NCBI GenBank assembly: GCA_016200725.1
Contig: JACQEE010000245.1
Coordinates: 1-5,779, forward strand
From: Chloroflexota bacterium
Lineage (GTDB): Bacteria > Chloroflexota > Dehalococcoidia > SHYB01
Direction: 5' to 3'
Length of the DNA stretch: 5,779 nucleotides
Part shown: positions 1 through 4,390 of the stretch, piece after piece
Layout: the number at the start of each line of letters is the position of its first letter
Numbering within the stretch: the stretch's first letter is position 1
Program-made: the position numbers and the translations under genes
The notes under the pieces: generated by a model
Databases searched by the model: none
What the model was told of the DNA's origin: nothing
What the model saw: only the letters and a program-made list of their open reading frames with translations

Positions 1-131
1 CCGACCCCGACTGCGACCTCGATTACATCCCGCACACGCCGCGTCGAGGCGTGGTGAAGGTCGCGCTGTCAAACTCGTTCGGCTTCGGCGGCCACAACTC
101 GTGCCTGGTGTTCAAGCGGTACGAGGTGTAA
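1..131 (+). CDS. fabF: 3-oxoacyl-ACP synthase II (FabF), C-terminal fragment
   Basis: This is the last 42 codons of a condensing enzyme of type II fatty acid synthesis. The enzyme elongates acyl-ACP with malonyl-ACP in the cytoplasm. The readable frame starts at base 3 and ends at TAA 129-131. The tail contains IPHTPRRG, then [13 protein letters not shown] and CLVFKRYEV. The NSFGFGGxN loop is the conserved C-terminal glycine-rich loop of FabF/KAS II that carries the gatekeeper Phe beside the active site. The catalytic Cys and the two catalytic His lie upstream, outside the window, so activity cannot be judged. The family is about 410 residues long, so roughly 10% is present. A strong terminator starts 2 bases after the stop, so this is the last gene of its transcript. 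A polyketide-type KS is possible but less likely given the short, FabF-like end. Confidence 0.9.
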   Translation, partial: DPDCDLDYIPHTPRRGVVKVALSNSFGFGGHNSCLVFKRYEV

Positions 132-132
132 C

Positions 133-165
133 AAAAGAGGCGCATCCAGGATGCGCCTCTTTTTT
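133..165 (+). terminator. Rho-independent terminator, bidirectional, shared by convergent genes
   Basis: A perfect 10-bp stem (GAGGCGCATC 137-146 with GATGCGCCTC 150-159) closes a CAG loop. It is extended by AAAA 133-136 pairing with TTTT 160-163 and is followed by six T (160-165). On the + strand it ends fabF. On the - strand the same hairpin is followed by four T (136-133), and it lies 23 bases past the stop of the lactonase gene, so it can terminate both convergent transcripts. The longer T-run makes it stronger for fabF. Confidence 0.92.
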
Positions 166-187
166 GGCAGTCGAAGAAATCAGTGTC

Positions 188-1078
188 CTACGGCAACCCC
201 GCGCGCGGTACGTCCACCTCGACGGTGCGGATACGGCCGTTTGTGCGATCCTTGATGGCGCTCTTCTGGCCCGTCTTGACGTCGAGCATGAAGAGCGTCT
301 TGCCGCTAGGACCGCCCAGCATGCAAGCGATGGCCATCCAGCCGTCCGACTCAATCTTCTCCTTGATCTTGCCGCCCTGCGCGACTCGATAGTAGGCGGT
401 GTTCTGGCTGGGCGCGCCGACCCAGATGCAGCCTTCGGCATCGAGGCAGATACCGTCGGGGACGACCTCGAGTTGCGCCCAGACGCGGCGGTTGGTGAGC
501 GAGCCGTCGGGCTGGATATCGAAGGCGGTGAGACGCTTGCCTCGCGATTCGCCGACGATCATGGTCTTGCCGTCGGGGGTGACGACGGTGCCGTTGGGGA
601 TCATCAGGTTGTCGGCGACGATGCGCGTCTTGCCGTCGGGCGTCACCATCACGATGTTGCCTGGCTTGTCGGGGGCGCCGCCGTGCACGTCGAAGCCCAG
701 GTTGCCCACGTAGGCGCGGCCCTTCGAGTCCACGACCATGTCGTTGCACTCGCCGCCGGTAATCGCCTTGAGGTCGGCGACCTGGGTTAACTTGACGCTG
801 CCGTTGCGGCCCATGAGCCTGGCCAGCATGCCTGGCTTCTCGAGGCGGAGCAGGCGGCGGTCGAGCATCGAGACGATGAGAGCGCGGCCATCGGGGAGCC
901 AGCCGAGCCCGGAGGGTTGCTGTTCCACACGGCAGATGACCTCGCGCTTCCCCTGCATGTCCACGGCGACGACTTCGTGCGCGTACATATCGGAGAACCA
1001 GAGGCGGTCCTTGTGCCAGCGGGGGCCCTCGGGGAACATGATGTTCTCGAGGAGCACTTTCGGGGTTCTAGTAGGCAT
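188..1078 (-). CDS. SMP-30/gluconolactonase/LRE-family protein (sugar-lactone hydrolase-like)
   Basis: A complete 296-residue six-bladed beta-propeller of the SMP-30/gluconolactonase family. Characterised members are divalent-metal lactonases that open sugar lactones or related esters. The metal-site residues fall where expected: Glu17 in FPEGPRW, Asn112 in ECNDMVVD, Asn162 in MIPNG and Asp208 in PDGICLD. Blade repeats are visible, for example VTPDGKT at 145-151 and again at 166-172. No signal peptide or membrane segment is seen, so it is probably cytoplasmic. The ATG at 1078 is set by a perfect AAGGAG five bases upstream (1084-1089) and leads straight into the conserved N-terminal motif. Length is normal for the family. 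It stands alone, divergent from recJ and convergent with fabF, so context gives no substrate. It could be a gluconolactonase, an aldonolactonase or a xenobiotic lactonase/esterase; the exact substrate cannot be read from the sequence. Confidence 0.9.
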   Translation of the reverse strand: MPTRTPKVLLENIMFPEGPRWHKDRLWFSDMYAHEVVAVDMQGKREVICRVEQQPSGLGWLPDGRALIVSMLDRRLLRLEKPGMLARLMGRNGSVKLTQVADLKAITGGECNDMVVDSKGRAYVGNLGFDVHGGAPDKPGNIVMVTPDGKTRIVADNLMIPNGTVVTPDGKTMIVGESRGKRLTAFDIQPDGSLTNRRVWAQLEVVPDGICLDAEGCIWVGAPSQNTAYYRVAQGGKIKEKIESDGWMAIACMLGGPSGKTLFMLDVKTGQKSAIKDRTNGRIRTVEVDVPRAGLP

Positions 1079-1083
1079 AGGGA

Positions 1084-1089
1084 CTCCTT
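1084..1089 (-). promoter_or_regulatory. Ribosome binding site of the SMP-30 family gene
   Basis: AAGGAG on the - strand with a 5-base spacer to the ATG at 1078. The same motif and spacer recur before the ABM gene (4289-4294), which suggests a genome-typical strong site and supports both start choices. Confidence 0.85.
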
Positions 1090-1123
1090 GGGTGAAGACT
1101 TTATAAAAGGGCGGGGTGGCGCC

Positions 1124-1151
1124 ATTCTACGCCGCGGCCTCGTTGCGTCAA
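1124..1151 (-). promoter_or_regulatory. Sigma-70 type promoter for the SMP-30 family gene
   Basis: On the - strand a -35 box TTGACG (1151-1146; 5 of 6 to TTGACA) and a -10 box TAGAAT (1129-1124; 5 of 6 to TATAAT) are separated by 16 bases. Transcription would begin near 1117 and give a leader of about 38 bases that includes the AAGGAG site. A second A/T-rich stretch, TATAAA (1105-1100, - strand), is closer to the gene but has no matching -35. The assignment is by consensus match only. Confidence 0.6.
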
Positions 1152-1176
1152 CTTCACGATGGACATGGAGTAGAAT
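1148..1176 (+). promoter_or_regulatory. Candidate promoter for recJ
   Basis: A -10 box TAGAAT at 1171-1176 is preceded, 17 bases upstream, by a weak -35 TCAACT (1148-1153; 3 of 6). Transcription would begin near 1183, leaving a leader of about 30 bases. Its -35 region overlaps that of the opposing lactonase promoter, so polymerase binding on the two strands may compete. The -35 is poor, so confidence is limited. Confidence 0.4.
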
Positions 1177-1212
1177 GCGCTTAGTCTCCTCCAGGTACTC
1201 ACGCTCTTCTCC

Positions 1213-2946
1213 ATGACCACCACGACATCCTCGCTCCAGCGCCGTCGGTGGGACGTTGCGCCGCTAGCGACGGCTGAGGTGGTTCGCGCGCTGCGCGACT
1301 ACCCGCCGATCATGGCGCAGTTGCTGTTCAACCGCGGCGTCCGAAGCGTTGCCGACGCCGAGGCCTTTCTACATCCGCCAGCGTCATCGCCCGACGACGC
1401 GTCACGCATCCCCGGCGCGCAGGCGGCTGTCGAGCGCATCATGCGTGCGCTACGCAACCGCGAACTCATCGCGGTGTATGGCGACTTCGATGCCGATGGC
1501 GTCACCTCAGCGGCGTTGCTCACCGAGTGGCTGCACTCCGCGGGCGCGCGCCTCGTACCGTACATCCCCGACCGCGTGAGCGAGGGCCACGGGCTGAACC
1601 TGGGCGCGGTGCAGGAGTTGCACAGTCGCGGCGTCAAACTGATCGTCACCGCCGACTGCGGCATCACCAACCACCCCGAGGTCGCCGCCGCTGCTGACCT
1701 GGGCATCGACGTGGTCATCACCGACCACCATACGCCGCCAGCGTCGCTGCCGATGGCGAGCGCGGTCGTCGACCCCAAACTCCCCGGCTCGCCGCCTGCG
1801 TACGCGGGCCTCGCCTCCGTCGGCGTGGCCTTCACCCTCTGCGAGGCGCTCGCTCGCGAGCTGAGCGTCGACCTCGACCCCGCGCTGCTCGAGTTCGTGG
1901 CGCTGGGCACCATCGCCGACATGGCGCCGATGACGGGGCTGAACCGTTCGCTGGTGCGCGAAGGCTTGGCGCGGCTCAACAAGAGCCAGCGTCCGGGGAT
2001 ACGAGCGCTGCTCCAGGCCGCGCGACTCGAGTTGGGGCACGTCGACACGGAGTCGGTCGCATTCGCGCTGGGGCCGCGCATCAACGCGCCTGGACGCATC
2101 GACCACGCGAGCCCGGCCTATCTGCTGCTGACGGCGCCGGAGATGGAGGAGGCGCAACGACTCGCCGAGCAGATCGACGCCGCGAACGGCGAGCGCCAGC
2201 GCACTACCGCCGACGTGCTGGCCAAGGTGCGCGACTACCTCGCGCAACTCGAGGCGATGCCGCCGATCCTCATCCTCGGCGACGAGTTGTTCCCCGCGGG
2301 CATCGTCGGCCTCGCGGCAGGCAAACTGACCGAGCAGTGCTACCGGCCGTCGATTGTCTACCAGCGCGGCGACCGCGAGTGCCGCGCCTCGTGCCGCAGC
2401 ATCCCGGAGTTCAACATCATCGAGGCGTTGCGAGAGTGCGACGGCAAAGGTCCCGTTCGTGGTGAGCCTGTCGAACCACTCTTTGTCCGCTATGGCGGCC
2501 ACGCCCAGGCGGCTGGCTTCACCATCGCGACGGAGCGGCTGCCGGAACTCGAGCGACGCCTGCTCGCTATCGCCGAGCGCAAGTTGGCGGGACAGCCGCT
2601 CGTGCCGCGCATCGCCATCGATGCGGAGATACCGCTTGGGCGCATCAACGGGCCGCTGATCAAGGCGATGCGCGACCTGGCGCCCTTCGGCCTCGGCAAC
2701 CCCACGCCGATCTTCCTCGCCCGCGACGTCGAGGTGCGCGACATGAAGGCCGTCGGCGCGGACGGCAAGCACTTGCGCATCACGCTGAGGGATGGCGCGG
2801 TCGCCTGGACTGCGATGGCCTTCAACGCGCCGCCGCTCGAAGGCTCGACGCCCAAGCGCATCGACGTGGTCTTCAACCTGAGCGTGGACAGGTTCAACGG
2901 CCGGGAGACGCTACGGCTGAACGTGGTGGATTTTCGGAGGGCGTGA
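1213..2946 (+). CDS. recJ: Single-stranded-DNA-specific exonuclease RecJ
   Basis: A complete 577-residue RecJ, the 5'-to-3' single-strand DNA exonuclease of recombination and mismatch/base-excision repair. The DHH domain has motif I DFDADG (91-96), motif II TADCGIT (146-152), motif III DHH (171-173) and GTIADMAPM (232-240), the aspartate/histidine set that binds two Mn/Mg ions. RINAPGRI (289-296) and SCRSIPEFNI (393-402) follow. The DHHA1 domain has GGHAQAAGF (428-436), then PFGLGNPTPIF (491-501) and the OB-fold end (about 505-577). Length is typical. All key residues are intact. ATG 1213 is the only usual start after the in-frame TAG at 1171. No Shine-Dalgarno precedes it, and its leader is pyrimidine-rich. 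An extra segment of about 12 residues (411-422, GKGPVRGEPVEP) sits where RecJ usually runs straight into the strand before GGH. It encodes a palindromic element described separately. The stop overlaps a possible GTG start of the next ORF. Confidence 0.97.
   Translation: MTTTTSSLQRRRWDVAPLATAEVVRALRDYPPIMAQLLFNRGVRSVADAEAFLHPPASSPDDASRIPGAQAAVERIMRALRNRELIAVYGDFDADGVTSAALLTEWLHSAGARLVPYIPDRVSEGHGLNLGAVQELHSRGVKLIVTADCGITNHPEVAAAADLGIDVVITDHHTPPASLPMASAVVDPKLPGSPPAYAGLASVGVAFTLCEALARELSVDLDPALLEFVALGTIADMAPMTGLNRSLVREGLARLNKSQRPGIRALLQAARLELGHVDTESVAFALGPRINAPGRIDHASPAYLLLTAPEMEEAQRLAEQIDAANGERQRTTADVLAKVRDYLAQLEAMPPILILGDELFPAGIVGLAAGKLTEQCYRPSIVYQRGDRECRASCRSIPEFNIIEALRECDGKGPVRGEPVEPLFVRYGGHAQAAGFTIATERLPELERRLLAIAERKLAGQPLVPRIAIDAEIPLGRINGPLIKAMRDLAPFGLGNPTPIFLARDVEVRDMKAVGADGKHLRITLRDGAVAWTAMAFNAPPLEGSTPKRIDVVFNLSVDRFNGRETLRLNVVDFRRA
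2452..2479 (+). repeat. Palindromic element copy 1, in frame inside recJ
   Basis: A 28-nt element: CCCGTTC, a 5-bp stem arm GTGGT (2459-2463), an 11-nt loop GAGCCTGTCGA (2464-2474), and arm ACCAC (2475-2479). It starts on a codon boundary and encodes PVRGEPVEP (RecJ 414-422). A second copy lies at 5659-5686 on the - strand with the same loop and flank but a stem of different sequence that still pairs. Short dispersed repeats of this type, leaving EPVE-like peptides in predicted proteins, occur in various bacterial genomes. Confidence 0.8.
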
Positions 2947-3410
2947 GGAAACAGTGGGAGACACGATCATGGACGTTACCTTTGACCAACTCGCCCACGC
3001 CCTACCTGGAATGGTACGAGAAGTACCGACAGTCAGCGTATTTCGCTGGTTATCAAGCCCTGCTGAATCGCCTTCCGCAAAAGGTCTCGCAATGCGGACA
3101 TTTGGACATAGAGGACTTGTGCGCGATTGCGGATTGGGGAGGAAACCAGCACGGGCCGAAGCAAAAGCTCTTGCGACAAAACCAGCCCGAAGATGTTAAG
3201 ACCAAGACGGCTGAAGCCGTACGCTACTTCGCTAAACCGCGATGGGCACTCGGGGCGCTGCTTGACCTCGAAGGCTGGGGCCTTAGTTACGCCAGTAAGA
3301 CCCTCATGTTTATGAACCCACGAGACTACGTTGCGCTGGACGCTTGGAGAATCCGTGCGAGCCTCGGCAGTGTCTCCCGTCGATTCGCGATGGAGATCGA
3401 CGCTCGATGA
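2943..3410 (+). CDS. HhH-GPD/DNA-glycosylase-like small protein, main fragment (probably frameshifted)
   Basis: The family is not firmly recognised. The 155-residue frame has YLEWYEKYRQSAYFAGYQ (21-38), AIADWGGNQHG (61-71) and a helix-hairpin-helix-like stretch, ALLDLEGWG (105-113) followed by ASKTLMF and YVALD (129-133). From GWG to Asp133 the spacing equals that from GVG to the catalytic Asp of MutY, with no gap: G1, G3, S5, A7, L11, L22, D23 and R28 all coincide. This suggests a HhH-GPD-related fold with the catalytic Asp kept, and a DNA-related role by inference. The GTG at 2943 overlaps the recJ stop. GGAGG (2936-2940) is only 2 bases before it, too close to be a good site. A better start is ATG 2969 in another frame, giving MDVTFDQLAHA, which would join this frame at Tyr21 if one base near 3000-3002 were extra. 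The 3' end also appears to shift frame into the next ORF. GC is nearer 50-55% than the flanking 65-70%, which hints at acquisition. Broken gene or sequence error cannot be separated here. Confidence 0.65.
   Translation: MRKQWETRSWTLPLTNSPTPYLEWYEKYRQSAYFAGYQALLNRLPQKVSQCGHLDIEDLCAIADWGGNQHGPKQKLLRQNQPEDVKTKTAEAVRYFAKPRWALGALLDLEGWGLSYASKTLMFMNPRDYVALDAWRIRASLGSVSRRFAMEIDAR
2956..2960 (+). promoter_or_regulatory. Ribosome binding site suggesting a start at ATG 2969
   Basis: GGGAG lies 8 bases before ATG 2969, a better spacing than GGAGG (2936-2940) to GTG 2943. The ATG opens MDVTFDQLAHA, which is out of frame with the main HhH-like reading frame. This is the main evidence for a frame change near base 3000. 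Confidence 0.45.
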
Positions 3411-3601
3411 TTCGAGGCTATGAGGCCTTTCTTGAATTCTGCCGAAGGCTGCAAGCCGCAGTGAGGAATTCAAGCGCCGGGCCGGAATGGTTACTCGCAG
3501 ATGTCGAGTCAGCGATATTTGAGTTCGCGGCTCAAGGTATTCTCGTACCAGATCGTAGCGACAGTTTGAGCGCTGAACTCAGACAAGTGGGCGATGGATA
3601 A
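3407..3601 (+). CDS. C-terminal part of the HhH-like protein, in a shifted frame
   Basis: A 64-codon frame from ATG 3407, overlapping the preceding stop as ATGA, with no good ribosome site. It encodes RGYEAFLEFCRRLQ and then PEWLLADVESAIFEFAAQGIL, an amphipathic helical segment resembling the C-terminal helices that usually follow the catalytic Asp in HhH-fold proteins. Its composition and lower GC match the upstream ORF. The simplest reading is that it is the natural C-terminus of that protein, cut off by a missing base (or two extra) between about 3368 and 3407. The frame itself is open back to TTG 3344. The alternative is two translationally coupled genes. Its stop is 5 bases from the stop of the convergent VOC gene, and no terminator is visible between them. 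Function unknown. Confidence 0.5.
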   Translation: MIRGYEAFLEFCRRLQAAVRNSSAGPEWLLADVESAIFEFAAQGILVPDRSDSLSAELRQVGDG

Positions 3602-3606
3602 CTGCC

Positions 3607-3969
3607 CTACATCTTCGGGCCGCTGCCAGCCTTGATTAGGCCGATCGCGTGTCCCTCGGGGTCGGCGAACATCGCGATCGTGGGGCCCCCGGGGACGTCC
3701 ATCGGCGGCATGATGGTCTTGCTCCCTAAGGACTCCGCCTTCTTGAGGTACCTTGGCAGGTCTTCGACTTCGACGTACACAGTGACCTGGCTTGTGCCGT
3801 CCATCCCCGCGGCAATGCCGCCGCCAATGCCGGCGTCAGCGGGTGTCACGATGCCGTAGTTCATCGGGTTGTTGGCATCGACCTTCCAGTCGAAAAGTTT
3901 CGAGTAGAAGTTCTGCAGTTTCTTGCCGTCCTTGCCGAGGATCTCGAAGTGCACGACTTTCTTGCCCAT
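3607..3969 (-). CDS. VOC (glyoxalase/bleomycin-resistance fold) family protein
   Basis: A 120-residue single-unit vicinal oxygen chelate protein. The pattern is typical: KKVVHFEI at 3-10 (His7 in the first metal-ligand position), FYSKLFDWKV (21-30), the second beta-alpha-beta unit VTVYVEVEDLPRYLKKAESLG (62-82), and the closing MFADPEGHAIGLI (100-112). Members are glyoxalases, dioxygenases, drug-binding proteins or isomerases. The expected Glu/His ligands of the second unit are not all obvious, so it may be non-enzymatic or work as a dimer. The ATG at 3969 opens the fold. A longer version from TTG 3990 would add MGRLKRI with no homology value. The ribosome site GGAGGT (3986-3981) lies within the last codons of the upstream ABM gene, whose stop is only 8 bases before this ATG, so translational coupling is likely. 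Cytoplasmic; substrate unknown. Confidence 0.85.
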   Translation of the reverse strand: MGKKVVHFEILGKDGKKLQNFYSKLFDWKVDANNPMNYGIVTPADAGIGGGIAAGMDGTSQVTVYVEVEDLPRYLKKAESLGSKTIMPPMDVPGGPTIAMFADPEGHAIGLIKAGSGPKM

Positions 3970-3977
3970 GATGCGCT

Positions 3978-4283
3978 TTAACCTCCCCAAGGTTCGGATG
4001 AAGAGACGTTGAAAATCGTCGCCTCCGGTTGACTTGCGAGGAAGTCCGGTAGCTGGCCGATGATCTTCTGAATGGCGGATAAGGACTCCTGGCGTTCGAG
4101 GGCCGCCCGATCTGCAAAGACTTCGGTGGCGATGATTGAATTCGGATCGAGAAGGTCTCTCGCGATGTCGAAGTTGACGACACCCTTGACGGCGCGGCTA
4201 GGGATGATGGCTTCTCTGAAAGCCGCCACCGCCTGCTCGATTTTCTCGGGTTTGCACGTTACTTTGAAGCGAACTATAACCAT
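3978..4283 (-). CDS. Antibiotic biosynthesis monooxygenase (ABM) domain protein
   Basis: A 101-residue single ABM-fold protein (dimeric alpha/beta barrel, YgiN-like). It opens with the edge strand MVIVRFKV, continues with [17 protein letters not shown] (14-30), then the signature [30 protein letters not shown] split over 34-63, and closes with ATIFNVSS (88-95). Family members are cofactor-free monooxygenases acting on quinols or polyketides, heme degraders, or stress proteins. The usual His in the helix after xEVFxDxxAL is Gln65 here (ERQES), so catalysis is uncertain. Of the adjacent ATGs at 4286 and 4283, the second is chosen because AAGGAG (4294-4289) is 5 bases from it and only 2 from the first. 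It is second in a - strand run after the CoA-transferase (gap 107 bases) and is coupled to the VOC gene (gap 8). A joint role in processing an oxygenated or aromatic metabolite is inference. Confidence 0.85.
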   Translation of the reverse strand: MVIVRFKVTCKPEKIEQAVAAFREAIIPSRAVKGVVNFDIARDLLDPNSIIATEVFADRAALERQESLSAIQKIIGQLPDFLASQPEATIFNVSSSEPWGG

Positions 4284-4288
4284 CATTG

Positions 4289-4294
4289 CTCCTT
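4289..4294 (-). promoter_or_regulatory. Ribosome binding site deciding the ABM gene start
   Basis: AAGGAG on the - strand, 5 bases from ATG 4283 and 2 bases from ATG 4286. The 5-base spacing matches that of the lactonase gene and favours 4283 as the start. Confidence 0.75.
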
Positions 4295-4358
4295 CTATTC
4301 TTAGACGACCACCCTCCGCCTGTTGTGACCGACCTCTTCTCCCAGGATATTCGACTCT

Positions 4359-4375
4359 CTTTCCATGTTGGAAAG
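4359..4375 (-). other. Small hairpin after the CoA-transferase stop
   Basis: A perfect 7-bp inverted repeat CTTTCCA / TGGAAAG with a 3-base loop lies 15 bases downstream of the CoA-transferase stop, in the 107-base gap before the ABM gene. No T-run follows on the - strand, so it is not a standard terminator. It may be an attenuating or RNA-stabilising hairpin within an operon, or chance. No convincing promoter for the ABM gene is seen in this gap. Confidence 0.3.
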
Positions 4376-4390
4376 GGGCGTGGGATCGGC

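Noticed and set aside
133..163. Near-identical peptides (KEAHPGCASF) encoded on both strands at the start of the window
   Set aside because: This is a side effect of the perfect terminator palindrome being translated in opposing frames, not a repeat protein.
571..660. Direct repeat CTTGCCGTCGGG in the lactonase gene
   Set aside because: It encodes the repeated VTPDGKT blade motif of the beta-propeller, which explains it fully.
101..790. A 229-codon + strand frame opposite the SMP-30 gene
   Set aside because: It starts inside fabF, crosses the terminator and runs antisense to a well-supported gene. It has the composition of a shadow frame.
1507..2772. A 421-codon open frame antisense to recJ
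   Set aside because: It lies wholly opposite a clear recJ and its product is Arg/Ala/Val-rich with no recognisable motif. Long antisense frames are normal in high-GC DNA.
2943..2968. The GTG 2943 start overlapping the recJ stop, as a true coupled start
   Set aside because: GGAGG is only 2 bases away, and the first 20 residues look like an out-of-frame reading of the better ATG 2969 start. It is kept as the ORF boundary but not favoured.
4287..4390. Possible promoter for the ABM gene (TAAGAAT-like -10 near 4296-4302, - strand)
   Set aside because: No acceptable -35 lies at the right spacing, and transcription would begin at or beyond the ribosome site. Operon read-through is simpler.
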